DNA from: Methanobacterium veterum
Lineage (GTDB): Archaea > Methanobacteriota > Methanobacteria > Methanobacteriales > Methanobacteriaceae
Direction: 5' to 3'
DNA length: 64,000 nt
NCBI RefSeq assembly: GCF_000745485.1
Contig: NZ_KN050694.1
Location: 102,216 to 166,215 of the forward strand
Below, piece by piece: positions 26,032 through 37,430 of this stretch. Made by a program: the position numbers and the translations under genes. Positions within the stretch are counted from its first letter, which is position 1; the number at the start of each line of letters is the position of its first letter. The notes beneath the pieces are model-generated. The model was given only the letters and a program-made list of their open reading frames with translations, searched no databases and had not been told where the DNA came from.

Positions 26032-26931
26032 ATGAAAAAAAAATTTTTAAGTATATTATTAGTAGCAGTATATGTTCTAGTCCTTGTATTGCCTGTATCA
26101 GGTGCAGGGCTCTTAGCATCACCTGCTAAATTTAATATAAACCTTAACTCGTCTCAAACATTTACTGGAAGTGTCAATGTCCAGAACACTGGAAAAGGAA
26201 CTTTACAAGTATCTATTGATAAAAAAAGAGAGCAGAACAATGGTAAAATTACTCTCTTTGCAGATGATGGAATTGCACAGTGGATATCAGTGGATACTAC
26301 TAATATAACCTTAAATCCTGGTGAAACTAAAACTATCAATTTCAAAGTTACAGCACCAAGCACTATAAATTACAGTGATGCATTTGGCGTACTTGTAATA
26401 AAGGCTACTCCTGTAAGTAAACAAAGCAGTTCTAATAATGGAATAGCTGTAGTGGTGAAACAAGGAGTTGAACTGCTTATACCTCTAATTGTAGGACTTC
26501 CAGGTCCAATAACCGAATCTATAGGACTTTCAGGACAGGACATCCCATGGTTACTTTTAACATACATGCCTGGAAACTTTAATTACCACATAAAGAATAA
26601 TGGAACAGTTATGGAGAATGTCACAGCTGACAGTCAAATTAATGGATGGTTCAACAACTACAATATTAAAACATCAGGAAAGGTTTACCCTGGAAATGAT
26701 TACTATATCCAGAATACTTGGACGCCCGATATCTATGATTTTGGAGTATATACTGTGGAAACGAACTTAACATATGGTCAATACAACGGAACCAAGACAA
26801 TAACTCAAAAAGATAACATGATTGTTATACCTATATGGTTAATTATATTGATCTTGGTGATACTTGCAACATGGATCATGAGAAAAAAAGGTGTAAAATC
26901 GCCAATAGTTATTCAAAGAAGAAAAGAGTAA
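26032..26931 (+). CDS. membrane-anchored exported protein resembling DUF916/WxL-interacting proteins
   Basis: 299 residues: signal peptide (1-25), an Ig-like N-terminal domain (SPAKFNINLNSSQTFTGSV, then LNPGETKTINFKVTAP), a second beta domain, a TM helix (about 264-282) and a basic tail (RKKG...QRRKE). In Gram-positive bacteria DUF916 proteins bind WxL proteins at the cell surface with the same order (exported small protein plus anchored partner). The neighbouring 172-residue protein would be the ligand. Homology is judged from architecture only. Confidence 0.6.
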   Translation: MKKKFLSILLVAVYVLVLVLPVSGAGLLASPAKFNINLNSSQTFTGSVNVQNTGKGTLQVSIDKKREQNNGKITLFADDGIAQWISVDTTNITLNPGETKTINFKVTAPSTINYSDAFGVLVIKATPVSKQSSSNNGIAVVVKQGVELLIPLIVGLPGPITESIGLSGQDIPWLLLTYMPGNFNYHIKNNGTVMENVTADSQINGWFNNYNIKTSGKVYPGNDYYIQNTWTPDIYDFGVYTVETNLTYGQYNGTKTITQKDNMIVIPIWLIILILVILATWIMRKKGVKSPIVIQRRKE

Positions 26932-27062
26932 TTATCTAATTCTTCTTTTTTAATTTATGTACTGAATTAATTAGTTCAAAACAAAAATTTAACTGCTGCT
27001 AATGGCTTGTAATATATTTCAAACTTAATAGAGTTGAGCATAAAAATTTAATCTATAAAATA

Positions 27063-27602
27063 TTATACTATAGATTCATCCTGCAATGCAATGCAGAATC
27101 CACAGACCGCGCCAGGATTATCCTTCTGATTTTCTTTTACAGGGCACAGATAAACTCCATTTTCATATTTAACCTTAAATTTCCCGGGAAATGGAGTTCC
27201 AGGGGGATGAACTGATTCTTCTAAAATAAAAGTTGTATAGATTGACATTATTTTATATATTTTGAAAAAATCAGGGTCAAATCCTTCACCAGCTTCTACC
27301 TGGGTTTCTTGCTCTTTTAAAACTTTTAAGGCTTTTTGAAGATCATTATTGTCTATGTGATCTTTATATTCTTTTTTATCTTCTTTGAGGTCTTTAAGTC
27401 TTGTAATGAATGCTTCATTATAAGACTTAAGGTACTCTTCCCTGTAATTCCCCTGCACATATTTAGCATCTTCACTTAAAAAGATACATGCTTTCATTAT
27501 ATCCATTATATCTATATTTGATGCTTCTTTTTTCAAGATTTGCATCAATTTATTCTTATTTAAATTTTTAAATGTATCTATATCTTTTAACATATAAACC
27601 AT
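27063..27602 (-). CDS. DUF2115 / UPF0305 family protein
   Basis: 179 residues, mostly helical, with the C-terminal signature HPPGTPFPGKFKVKYENGVY, then CPVKENQ and CGFC typical of the methanogen family DUF2115. The conserved Cys residues suggest metal or Fe-S binding. Function unknown. It is the last gene of the arsenic operon; its ATG abuts the stop codon of the zinc-ribbon gene, so translation is coupled. Confidence 0.75.
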   Translation of the reverse strand: MVYMLKDIDTFKNLNKNKLMQILKKEASNIDIMDIMKACIFLSEDAKYVQGNYREEYLKSYNEAFITRLKDLKEDKKEYKDHIDNNDLQKALKVLKEQETQVEAGEGFDPDFFKIYKIMSIYTTFILEESVHPPGTPFPGKFKVKYENGVYLCPVKENQKDNPGAVCGFCIALQDESIV

Positions 27603-27791
27603 TTATTTATCAGTTTTTTTAAGGCATTCTGGACAGATATAATTATCTTTATTAGTTTTAAATACTTTATCGCAAACTTCACATATAGCTTCTCTAAAGC
27701 CATCTTTGTGTGCTTTAATACTTGCACAACAGGAAAATGGTCCAATGTTGCGATTACCTTCCATTACTGGCTTATTTTCTTTATCAGTCAT
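27603..27791 (-). CDS. small zinc-ribbon protein
   Basis: 62 residues with Cys pairs CEVC (about 42-45) and CPEC (54-57) for one zinc, and an extra CC at 21-22 that could bind arsenite or be a redox pair. Between the Fe-S reductase and DUF2115 genes, 31 bp after the first. Function unknown. Confidence 0.7.
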   Translation of the reverse strand: MTDKENKPVMEGNRNIGPFSCCASIKAHKDGFREAICEVCDKVFKTNKDNYICPECLKKTDK

Positions 27792-27822
27792 TTAAATTAC
27801 CTGTAAAATTTATAAAGGGGAT

Positions 27823-29325
<1,503 letters not shown>

Positions 29326-29357
29326 GGTTTTCCCTCAATTTATAAGTTTAAAATCAT

Positions 29358-30434
29358 TTATTCTTTAAAATATTTTCTCTGGAACATCAATGCCACGTTT
29401 ACAAGGCTTATAAGTACTGGAACTTCTATTAAAGGTCCGATTACTGTAGCAAATGCAACTCCAGATCCTATACCAAAAACTGCTACTGCAACAGCTATTG
29501 CAAGTTCAAAATTATTGCTTGCTGCTGTAAATGATATTGTAGTTGTTTTTGAGTAATCTGCCCCAATCCTGCGGCCTAAGTAAAATGTTACAAAAAACAT
29601 TATTACAAAATACAATAGCAGTGGAATAGCGATACGAATAACATCTAAAGGTATTTGAACGATAAAGTTACCTTTTAAGCTGAACATCACCACTATGGTA
29701 AAGAGTAGTGCTATTAATGTGATGGGACTGATTTTAGGGATAAATTGATCCTGATACCAATTTCTGCCTTTTTTCCCAATTAAAATGAATCTTGTGGTTA
29801 TTCCTGCTAAAAATGGAATTCCAAGATAAATAAACACACTTTGAGCTATCTGGCCTATACTAACATTTACAATACTTCCATGTATTCCAAAGATTGGAAG
29901 AAGTACTGTAAGGAATACATAAGCATAAACACTGTAAAATAATACTTGAAATACGCTGTTGAATGCTACAAGGCCTGCTGCATATTCTGTATTTCCTCTT
30001 GCAAGCTCATTCCAAACTATAACCATCGCGATACAAGGTGCTATTCCAATTAAGATTAAACCAGTTATATATTCTGGATATGCACTTAAAAAGCCTATTG
30101 CTAATATGAACATTAGAATAGGTGCTATAATCCAGTTCTGGAAAATAGCCAAACCTAATATTTTTTTATTTTTAAATACATCTCCCAGTTCTTCGTATTT
30201 TACTTTTGCAAGTGGGGGGTACATCATTAAAATTAATCCAATGGCTATAGGTATGCTTGTTGTTCCAACCGAAAACTTGCCTATAAATGATTCTACCCCT
30301 GGAATGAAATACCCTAATGATACTCCTAAAACCATTGCCAGGAAAATCCAAAGAGTTAAATATCTATCCAGAAAATTGAGTCTGGTAACTCCACAAAGTT
30401 GGCTTGTAACTTGATCGGCAGTGTTTTTACCCAT
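29358..30434 (-). CDS. acr3: arsenite efflux transporter Acr3
   Basis: 358 residues, about ten TM helices, of the Acr3 branch of the BASS superfamily: start [35 protein letters not shown], the half-site [10 protein letters not shown] holding the essential Cys, and [21 protein letters not shown] in the second half. Exports arsenite. The gene overlaps the upstream DUF166 gene end by one base; RBS GAGGTAAT fits the ATG at 30434. Confidence 0.92.
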   Translation of the reverse strand: MGKNTADQVTSQLCGVTRLNFLDRYLTLWIFLAMVLGVSLGYFIPGVESFIGKFSVGTTSIPIAIGLILMMYPPLAKVKYEELGDVFKNKKILGLAIFQNWIIAPILMFILAIGFLSAYPEYITGLILIGIAPCIAMVIVWNELARGNTEYAAGLVAFNSVFQVLFYSVYAYVFLTVLLPIFGIHGSIVNVSIGQIAQSVFIYLGIPFLAGITTRFILIGKKGRNWYQDQFIPKISPITLIALLFTIVVMFSLKGNFIVQIPLDVIRIAIPLLLYFVIMFFVTFYLGRRIGADYSKTTTISFTAASNNFELAIAVAVAVFGIGSGVAFATVIGPLIEVPVLISLVNVALMFQRKYFKE

Positions 30435-31099
30435 TATTTACCTCTTTTTATCCCTTCTTCAAACGCGTCTTTATGGAAACCTGATGCCATTTCTTTTTTA
30501 CACTCTTCGTCTGAAAATAACCTCATTTTTGCAGCTCTACAAGGATAATGTTGTAATTTAAGCCCTGCTTCAGTGGGGATATTTTCTAAATCATCACTAC
30601 TAAAATATTTATCAGAAATGTAATCTGCTACAAATGTTGTTGAACCACATGGAGAAGACCTAATAACGTCTATAATTGCAATTTTACCATCTTCAAGTGT
30701 TATATTCACCTTTGGCTTCCCAATTTTAGATGTAAATTCATCAAACATTTCATTGCCATTTTCTTCTAATTCGCACATGATATAGGGGCAAGTTACATTT
30801 TCATATCCTTCTAACTGGTTTTTGAATCCTTCACCTTTCCATGCAGCGACAATTATATAATCTACATCTTTATTAACCATATCAACAAGGTCTAATGTAA
30901 GATCAGGATGTTGTGTATAGGTTATTAAGATATTTGCTTGTTTTATTTTAGCTAATGCATCTGCAGGAATATCTATTTCATCCATGAACATGGATGTAGG
31001 TTGTTCTAATTCTATGAATTCTGTATCAAAGTCTTTTTTAATGTTTTCAAATGCTCTTTCACCGTATGGTCCATCTGTAGCTATTACAACTTTTAACAT
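30434..31099 (-). CDS. DUF166 family protein in the arsenic operon
   Basis: 221 residues of the methanogen DUF166 family, with [28 protein letters not shown] and the C-terminal [12 protein letters not shown] carrying conserved Cys. DUF166 members were once called thymidylate synthase, without good support. Presence between arsC and acr3 suggests a thiol or metalloid role here; unproven. Confidence 0.75.
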   Translation of the reverse strand: MLKVVIATDGPYGERAFENIKKDFDTEFIELEQPTSMFMDEIDIPADALAKIKQANILITYTQHPDLTLDLVDMVNKDVDYIIVAAWKGEGFKNQLEGYENVTCPYIMCELEENGNEMFDEFTSKIGKPKVNITLEDGKIAIIDVIRSSPCGSTTFVADYISDKYFSSDDLENIPTEAGLKLQHYPCRAAKMRLFSDEECKKEMASGFHKDAFEEGIKRGK

Positions 31100-31114
31100 T
31101 TTTTCAACTCCAAA

Positions 31115-31615
31115 TTATTTACATGAGAATTCTTTATCATTTGACCCGCAGCATCCTTCCATCTCTTCAGATAAATCACAGCATCCCTCTTCAGGTAGCA
31201 TGTATGAATAATACAAATCTTCAAGCCAATCTTTTAATCCATCCCTTATTTTTATAAATAATTCCAATTTTTCCTCTTCTGTCCCTTCAAATGCTGATGG
31301 ATCTTCAAACGGCTGTTTAAAGTATTTTTTACCTCCCGCAAAGAAAGGGCATGCATTGTATGGATTTCCACAAACAGTTATAACATAATCAAATTCATGG
31401 CCTTCAAATTCCTTTAAGCTTTTAGATCTATAACTTGAGATATCAATTCCAATTTCTTCCATGCATCTTACTGCCAATGGATCTACTTCCTGCGGATCGC
31501 TCCCAGCACTAAAAACATCGAAATCATCACCATGTAGGTGCCTGAAGAGCCCCTCTGCCATTTGAGAACGGGCTGCATTATGTATACACATAAATAAAAC
31601 TCTTTCTTTTGCCAT
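31115..31615 (-). CDS. arsC: thioredoxin-type arsenate reductase with Cys-rich tail
   Basis: 166 residues, LMW-phosphatase fold. The nucleophile Cys10 lies in CIHNAARSQ (C-x5-R loop), and the partner cysteines Cys82 and Cys89 are at the same numbers as in the classic thioredoxin-linked ArsC. Reduces arsenate to arsenite. Residues ~144-166 add an extension with CC, CC and a final Cys, not part of the catalytic domain and similar in style to the Cys groups of the operon's Fe-S oxidoreductase; it may bind arsenite. RBS GGTGG. Confidence 0.9.
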   Translation of the reverse strand: MAKERVLFMCIHNAARSQMAEGLFRHLHGDDFDVFSAGSDPQEVDPLAVRCMEEIGIDISSYRSKSLKEFEGHEFDYVITVCGNPYNACPFFAGGKKYFKQPFEDPSAFEGTEEEKLELFIKIRDGLKDWLEDLYYSYMLPEEGCCDLSEEMEGCCGSNDKEFSCK

Positions 31616-31772
31616 TTAAACCACCTTGGATGTTTTTCCCATTTGATTGGTTGATCAAACCTATACAATTTTAAGCGCTGTTTTAGGAATGGAGAAGTAA
31701 GCTAGCGCTGACTTTTGTACATTCCCACCCATAAACATCCGGATAATCATTAAACTTACTAAATCTTATTTT

Positions 31773-32150
31773 TTAGTCTATAAGTTCTTTAATTTTCTTT
31801 TTCATTGCTAAAACACACTTTTCCCCATTTTCATCAAGTCTAACGGGATCAGTAGGTTTCATATTCTCTGAATTTAATTCTTCCTGGGCATTGATAATTT
31901 TTGCAACCTTAACTCCTTTCTGTTCCAGTATTTTATCAACACAAGAACCTTCACACCCATTAACAGCAATAATAGGATATTTTCTTATTAATTGTTTGAA
32001 ACCTTCTCTATCTGCAGATGTTGCACCCATACAAATAGATATGAGGTCATCTCGTTCTTTAACTGTATCAACGCTTGCTACTCTTGTAATTAGTCCATAA
32101 GGGCTCATTCCACTGCATGGAGCTAATGCATATTTTTTTTCATTTGCCAT
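31773..32150 (-). CDS. DGC-domain putative zinc-binding protein
   Basis: 125 residues from ATG 32150 (AGGTGA five bases upstream); a GTG at 32159 is possible. Has APCSGMSPYGLITR and NGCEGSCVDKILEQ, the Cys pattern of DGC-domain proteins. DGC proteins are often encoded beside redox or metal genes; role unknown. It follows arsR within a few bases, so it is in the operon. The 157-bp gap to arsC holds only AT-rich spacer with an AGCGCT repeat. Confidence 0.75.
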   Translation of the reverse strand: MANEKKYALAPCSGMSPYGLITRVASVDTVKERDDLISICMGATSADREGFKQLIRKYPIIAVNGCEGSCVDKILEQKGVKVAKIINAQEELNSENMKPTDPVRLDENGEKCVLAMKKKIKELID

Positions 32151-32159
32151 GTTTATCAC

Positions 32160-32516
32160 CTAAATTAGTTCTATTAATTCTTTAACCATATCTGCAATTT
32201 TTGGACTTGTAAGGCTGTAGTGGATCCACACGCCTTCTTTTCGTCCTTTAATGAAACCTAAATTTTTTAGAATATTCAAATGGTGAGATATACTTGACTG
32301 CGGTTTATCCAGTGCACATATTATCTCACAAACGCACAATTCACCATCTGATAATAAGTACAATATTTTAAGCCTGGTGGGGTCTGATAAAGCTTTGAGT
32401 TTACCCGAATATTCCTCAAAATGATCTTCAGATGGCAATGATTCTGTAAGTTCATTCATCCTTTTTATTTGATCTTTATTAGGTCTACTGTCGCCTGAAA
32501 TTTGACAAGTTTTCAT
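32160..32516 (-). CDS. arsR: ArsR-family arsenic-responsive repressor
   Basis: 118 residues, winged helix. The metal site ELCVCEI (Cys61, Cys63) lies in the recognition-adjacent helix, as in classical ArsR, followed by [13 protein letters not shown], the DNA-binding helix. Binding of As(III) or Sb(III) would release DNA. First gene of the operon; RBS AGGAGGT fits the ATG. An 11-bp inverted repeat upstream is its likely site. Confidence 0.92.
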   Translation of the reverse strand: MKTCQISGDSRPNKDQIKRMNELTESLPSEDHFEEYSGKLKALSDPTRLKILYLLSDGELCVCEIICALDKPQSSISHHLNILKNLGFIKGRKEGVWIHYSLTSPKIADMVKELIELI

Positions 32517-32575
32517 AAAACCTCCTCTTTTAATGTTTCAACCAGTAATCTGGAACAATTTAAATTTTTTATTAA

Positions 32576-32607
32576 ATCAATATATCTATATATGTTGATA
32601 TATTGAT
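32576..32607 (-). promoter_or_regulatory. ArsR operator candidate
   Basis: Perfect inverted repeat ATCAATATATC (32576-32586) and GATATATTGAT (32597-32607), 10-bp spacer, 60 bp upstream of the arsR start. ArsR/SmtB proteins bind such AT-rich palindromes. The rest of 32608-32962 is AT-rich spacer with the CDF gene promoter. Confidence 0.65.
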
Positions 32608-32962
32608 AGATGTTGAAAATAGTATATAAAATTAATGGAATAATTTGAATGGAAGTAGGTAGAGGGAAAAAATTTCGAAGCTGAACTTAGATTTTCATTT
32701 GTAGTTTAAAAATTAAACTTCTGATTTTTGGGTTAATCTAATATTTAGTAAAAAATTTAATAAAACGGTTATTTTTAAAATAAACTTTTGAAAATTAAAG
32801 TTAGTATAATAAAGATTAACATCATTTTATAGGATCCATTAGCTAGATCTAGGGTTTGGCTCGAGGAGAATAACTTAAATGAAGTTTTCCTATAAAAATA
32901 GAAAAATTCTAAATTCAGTAAGTTTATAATAATAACTCAACTGTTTATTGGTGGAGATTCAA

Positions 32963-33826
32963 TTGAAAGAATATTATCGTACTGTAAGGAGAGTTTTAAT
33001 CTTTATTTTGGTACTCAATATAATTGTTGCGTTAGCTAAAGTTCTTTATGGTTGGTATTCTAATTCTTTGAGTATGCTTTCTGATGGTTTTCATTCTTTT
33101 TTTGATGGTGCATCTAATGTAGTTGGGATTATTGGGATTACATTGGCATCGAGACCCGCAGATAAAGAGCATAAATATGGGCATTGGAAAATAGAAACGT
33201 TTGCTTCTATTATAATAGCATTATTTCTATTTTTAGTATGTTTTGAGGTTGTTCAATCAGCTGTAACTCGTTTCTTTAACCCTTCCGCGCCGGAGATAAC
33301 ATCAATCAGTTTTTTTGTAATGGGAATAACTATTCTAATTAACGCAGGTGTTTCATTTTATGAATACAAAAAGGGACGTGAAATAGATAGTAATATTCTT
33401 ATTGCAGATTCAATGCATACTAGAAGTGATATATATGCGTCGATAGCTGTTATATTTGGATTTTTTGCAATTATTGCGGGATATATATGGGTAGATCCCC
33501 TTATAGCATTATTAATAGGAATATTAATAGCTAAAACAGGGATCGGAATAATAAAAGAGAGTTCTGAAGTTCTGTTGGATAAGTCGGTTATAGATGATGA
33601 GGTTGTTGAAAAAATTGTAAAATCTGTGCCTGATGTTATTGAATGTCATGCAATAAGAACTCGGGGAAAGAAGTCTCAAACATATATAGATCTGCATATC
33701 ACAGTTGATCCTCGTTATTCTATTGAAGAAGCACATCATATAGGTGATAAGGTAGAATTAAAAATTAAAAAATCTATACCTGGAGTAAAAGAAGTTTTAA
33801 TACACTTAGAACCTGAGACAGATTAA
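32963..33826 (+). CDS. cation diffusion facilitator (CDF) metal exporter
   Basis: 287 residues from TTG 32963 (RBS GGTGGA 32950-32955); six TM helices then a cytosolic C-terminal ferredoxin-like domain. Transport-site motifs SDGFHSFFDG in TM2 and ADSMHTRSD in TM5 (D-x2-H-x3-D), as in Zn/Co/Cd-type CDFs. It exchanges a divalent metal for protons. Divergent from arsR and probably independent of it. Confidence 0.88.
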   Translation: MKEYYRTVRRVLIFILVLNIIVALAKVLYGWYSNSLSMLSDGFHSFFDGASNVVGIIGITLASRPADKEHKYGHWKIETFASIIIALFLFLVCFEVVQSAVTRFFNPSAPEITSISFFVMGITILINAGVSFYEYKKGREIDSNILIADSMHTRSDIYASIAVIFGFFAIIAGYIWVDPLIALLIGILIAKTGIGIIKESSEVLLDKSVIDDEVVEKIVKSVPDVIECHAIRTRGKKSQTYIDLHITVDPRYSIEEAHHIGDKVELKIKKSIPGVKEVLIHLEPETD

Positions 33827-33862
33827 ATTTAGTCGTGATTATTATTTTTATTGTTCATAAAT

Positions 33863-34795
33863 TTAATTTATGTTAAATCCTGTTAAAAATAAAAAAATAA
33901 TATAAATAATTATCATTAATAATGCTCTTAAACGAGTTAATCCGCTTTTACTCCTTAAATACAGGCTAAAAATAGAAATTAGAATTATAAAAAATATGGA
34001 AACTATTTGAAACTCACTATAATCTGGGACTAAAATTGGGTTTATAATCGATACTGTTCCCAAAATCAAAGTAGAATTGGATACAGTACTTCCCATTAAA
34101 TCTCCTACTGCCAGAATTTTATGGCCGTGTAACAAAGAAATTGTCTCAAATGTGAGTTCAGGAAGAGATGTTCCAAAGGAAATTAATATGATTCCTATTA
34201 AAAAAACAGGGATTCCAATATCAGATGCTATTAATGAGGTATAATCAACTAAATATTTTGCACTGATTAAAAGTGACATTAAACCTATTGAAAAGAAAAT
34301 TAAGTTTTTTATGAACTGTTTTTTGCTTACTACATCTTCTTCTTCAAAATCTGTCTGCTTAAAAACCAGAGTAAAATAAGCTATAAAAATGATAATTAAA
34401 ATTATACCATCGATATGGGATAAAATTCCGTCTGAGGCTAATATTATGGGTAAGAGGGCTATGAAAAAGGGATAAGTGAGTTCTTTTTTAATTTTATTAT
34501 CCTTAAAATTAATTTCTCCAGCTATTAATACGGCTGTACCTATAACTAAAGACAAATTGACCACATTAGATCCTAAAACTGTTCCTAAAGAAAGTTCAGG
34601 TATTTTTTCTATAGCAGATGTTATACTAATTATTAATTCAGGTACACTGGTTGCAATGGCCATTATTATAAATCCTGCTGCAAAATGGCCTAATTTAAGA
34701 TATAATGAAATTTTAGATATTGATCTTGTCGTTACAGCACCGCTTAAAATTAGGATAATTAAAAGAAATGCAAAAATCATGTAATCAATATTCAT
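33863..34795 (-). CDS. Na+/Ca2+ exchanger-family (CaCA) protein
   Basis: 310 residues, about ten TM helices in two inverted repeats. The alpha-1 repeat shows ATSVPELIISI and GSNVVNLSLVIG, the alpha-2 repeat SFGTSLPELTFET and GSTVSNSTLILG. Exports Ca2+ or another cation against Na+ or H+. No SD before the ATG at 34795, and a TATA-like AAATATCATATT about 25-30 nt upstream would give a leaderless mRNA. Confidence 0.85.
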   Translation of the reverse strand: MNIDYMIFAFLLIILILSGAVTTRSISKISLYLKLGHFAAGFIIMAIATSVPELIISITSAIEKIPELSLGTVLGSNVVNLSLVIGTAVLIAGEINFKDNKIKKELTYPFFIALLPIILASDGILSHIDGIILIIIFIAYFTLVFKQTDFEEEDVVSKKQFIKNLIFFSIGLMSLLISAKYLVDYTSLIASDIGIPVFLIGIILISFGTSLPELTFETISLLHGHKILAVGDLMGSTVSNSTLILGTVSIINPILVPDYSEFQIVSIFFIILISIFSLYLRSKSGLTRLRALLMIIIYIIFLFLTGFNIN

Positions 34796-35295
34796 AACAT
34801 TATATCTGTTTAATATGATATTTAGTAGGGCATATCTTAAAAAGTGATTTTTTTTCTAAATTAAAATAAATATTTTTAAAGTAAGTCAGACACTCTTCAA
34901 TGCATTAAATTGAAGCATTACCTGAAAATGACATTATATAGTCTTCCAGTGTTGAGGAATCAATTTCAGGTGCAAAAAGTGCCTAGAATTAAATCAACTA
35001 ATATTAAGACTAATTAGCAGAACAAATATTTAAAATTGACTCAGTATGATGAAAATTGAGCAGAATGCAATAAAGGGATATCGCTATTTAAAAAGTTAAA
35101 TTTGTTTTGAAGTACTTTGAATTGAATCAATGTAACTAAGATTTAAATAGTTTATAAAAATTGACAATACAACTTCTACAGAGTAAGAGTACGGGTGATA
35201 ATTTATAGTGGGAAATTTATAGATTTGGAGGAGTTAGAACCTAACAAATATCGCATGGGTCCCCTTACGCCTGTGTTTTAGGATATATCTAAAAA
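34796..35295. other. 500-bp gap with a GC-richer island
   Basis: AT-rich except 35190-35285, which has GTTAG/CTAAC arms and GGGTCCCCTTACGCC near 35255. A TATA-like TTTATAAAA at about 35150 precedes it on the + strand. Could be a small RNA; no class recognised. Confidence 0.2.
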
Positions 35296-35598
35296 TTATT
35301 TAATATATAAATCGTAAAATTCTGAACTTGCTATATCTTCTAATATACGTTTATAATAATTTTCAAATAGTTTTCTTTCTTCTTTAATATATTCTGGATT
35401 GTTTAAATCACCATCTTGAGGATTTAATTCAAGAATCACTACAATGTTATCTATTTTAATTATAGAATCAACGTAGGCAGATTCTTTATATTCTAACAAT
35501 TTATGGTTGATAATTGGCTCCCATTCCTTTGGGGAGTTTTCATCAACAAAGCCTAATTTATAGGGATCCTCTTTGATAGTTTTTACATATTCTAACAT
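35296..35598 (-). CDS. small hypothetical protein
   Basis: 100 residues from ATG 35598 (MLEYVKTIKEDP) with RBS GGTGAT; the longer frame to 35643 lacks one. Acidic, alpha/beta, no TM; ends with a helical part (FENYYKRILEDIASSEFYDL). It follows a zinc-ribbon gene in the same direction. Family not recognised. Confidence 0.6.
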   Translation of the reverse strand: MLEYVKTIKEDPYKLGFVDENSPKEWEPIINHKLLEYKESAYVDSIIKIDNIVVILELNPQDGDLNNPEYIKEERKLFENYYKRILEDIASSEFYDLYIK

Positions 35599-35639
35599 AA
35601 ATATCACCAGAGATATCCAGTCTAACAGGTCTCTGATAT

Positions 35640-35843
35640 TCAATAAGAAGGTACATAAGAACTATATCCAATATAATGTTTTAGATTTGCTATGGAGCTG
35701 GAATAACCACATGCAGGGCATTTATGCTTCTTTTTAAATTTAATCTTTTCTAGACTTAATATTGTTATCTGACCTTTTTTAGGAATATTATAAGTTGTTC
35801 CACATTTTTTGCATGTTACAGTCCAGTTATCTATATCTACCAT
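35640..35843 (-). CDS. small zinc-ribbon protein
   Basis: 67 residues with CKKC (11-14) and CPAC (42-45), a classic four-Cys zinc ribbon, then Gly-Tyr-Ser. RBS GGTGTAATC fits ATG 35843. Probably binds nucleic acid or protein; no family given. Confidence 0.65.
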   Translation of the reverse strand: MVDIDNWTVTCKKCGTTYNIPKKGQITILSLEKIKFKKKHKCPACGYSSSIANLKHYIGYSSYVPSY

Positions 35844-36371
35844 GATTACACCTTTAAATATTTTTATTGTATTTCCACACCATTTGAAAATAAATGGGGA
35901 TGGGAGTATATAAATATCCCCAAAAATTATGTAGGAGGCGGATTTTCTATTTTTTTATACTCCCTTGATTTTTTTTAATTATTTGATTGGCTTTAATTTC
36001 TTAACTGCCGTATCTCACGTATTCTATTTAGTAAATAGTATTTAAGTAATTATTCCCGAGTTTTTCCCAAATTATTACTGATTATGCCCAAATCTAATGT
36101 TATCCTGAAAGTGAAATGTGAAAGGATAACTTAAATAATAATCTAAATGGTTTAATTGATACTATATTTATGGTGCAGTATATTATATATGAATTTAGAA
36201 GAAGATCCTCATGAAACTAAATAAGTTTCAAGTAAGATAGCAAAAATGAGGATATGATGTTTATTATTAATAATACAGATTAATATCATACATAACTAAT
36301 TTAATTGAATTTAAAAGGCACGTATGCAGGGGCGGGGTTTTTTTACAAAAAAGGAGATAGTTTAAATTAGA
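35844..36371. other. 528-bp AT-rich gap
   Basis: T-rich stretch around 35942-35977 could be a terminator for the other strand's neighbours or a promoter. No gene seen. Confidence 0.3.
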
Positions 36372-36581
36372 ATGTTGCTACTATTTGCAGTGCATTTAAT
36401 ATTTGGAATGATTTTTTTAGTGACAGGTATCTTAGAATTTTTAAAAATAAATACTTTGGATGTTTCATGGATTTATATGGGGTCTAACTTAGCTATAGGA
36501 ACTTCAATTATTATTTTAGGTATTTTATTTGCAAAAAGTATATTTAAACCATCCCAAAATTCTTTCTTCAACGTGAATTAA
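36372..36581 (+). CDS. small two-TM membrane protein
   Basis: 69 residues with two hydrophobic helices (about 2-22 and 33-54) and a short polar tail. A GGAGA lies 14 nt before the ATG, a bit far. Overlaps by 4 bases the convergent DUF123 gene end. Function unknown; gene reality moderately supported. Confidence 0.45.
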   Translation: MLLLFAVHLIFGMIFLVTGILEFLKINTLDVSWIYMGSNLAIGTSIIILGILFAKSIFKPSQNSFFNVN

Positions 36582-37000
36582 TTTTCTATTATTTCAAAAA
36601 CTAATTTTAATTTCTTAAATGAATCCAAACATGCATTTTCTGCATCTTTTTTCTTTTTGAAATAGAATAGATGTGATCTGCACTTGCAGTCAGAACAACC
36701 AAATTTGTCGGTGGATGTTCCTTCCTTTGAAATTTCCATGGCAACATCACATTCCCATTTTTCTGGGCTTCTTTCCAGTATTACTTCTTTTACATTTGAA
36801 TTTGGGGAGTTTAAAAGGTAATCAATATGCCAGAATAATTTTTTCTCCTTTGATAAGTGTCTCAATATTCTACTGTCTATAGAGTTAAGTGCAGATCCTA
36901 CATACACATAGTAACCCTTTTTAAATTCTATTTCTCCAATCTTTCCGATTTTAATTGTTGAATCTTGGCTTAAGTGGATTATGAGACAGTATGTTGCCAT
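36578..37000 (-). CDS. DUF123 GIY-YIG-like protein
   Basis: 140 residues. The GIY-YIG-like start is visible as KGYYVYVGSALNSIDSRI, then HLSKEKKLFWHIDYLL and the Cys block CSDCKCRSHLF. DUF123 proteins occur alone or fused to endonuclease III in archaea and may be nucleases for repair. RBS GGTGTT fits ATG 37000. Confidence 0.85.
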   Translation of the reverse strand: MATYCLIIHLSQDSTIKIGKIGEIEFKKGYYVYVGSALNSIDSRILRHLSKEKKLFWHIDYLLNSPNSNVKEVILERSPEKWECDVAMEISKEGTSTDKFGCSDCKCRSHLFYFKKKKDAENACLDSFKKLKLVFEIIEN

Positions 37001-37034
37001 TTTAACACCTTAGTTATGTGTGAATTATATAGGG

Positions 37035-37430
37035 TTATGCTTTAATTTTGCTTATATAATCTTTTACATCTTTTATCTGTTCAAGATAGTCATCGATTAT
37101 ATATAATACCTTTTCGTAGGGCCCAAGTTCACGGTCACATTTTTTATCAATTGATTTTCGTTTAGATGAAACTTTGGTTCTTTTGATTGACCCTAAAAGA
37201 GAAGATTTGCTGTAATCATAATTTAAATATTTCAATTTAACTGCTCTCATATCTGCAGAAACTTGCCGCCTTATTTCCAGCAAATTTTCTTCTATTCGCT
37301 CTATACCAATTAAAGTCATTCTGGCTTCAAGAATAGAAGATGTTTTTAATTCAAAGCTTTCTATATCCAAGTTTGAAATCATTCTTTCATATTCTTTGGC
37401 TTTCAATATTTTTTTTTCAATCTTGGGCAT
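37035..37430 (-). CDS. hypothetical coiled-coil protein, leaderless transcript likely
   Basis: 131 residues, highly charged and helical, two predicted coiled-coil parts (about 5-70 and 95-130), no Cys or TM in the core. No SD before ATG 37430, but ATTTATATTA about 25 nt upstream fits a TATA box for a leaderless mRNA. Family not recognised. Confidence 0.6.
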   Translation of the reverse strand: MPKIEKKILKAKEYERMISNLDIESFELKTSSILEARMTLIGIERIEENLLEIRRQVSADMRAVKLKYLNYDYSKSSLLGSIKRTKVSSKRKSIDKKCDRELGPYEKVLYIIDDYLEQIKDVKDYISKIKA

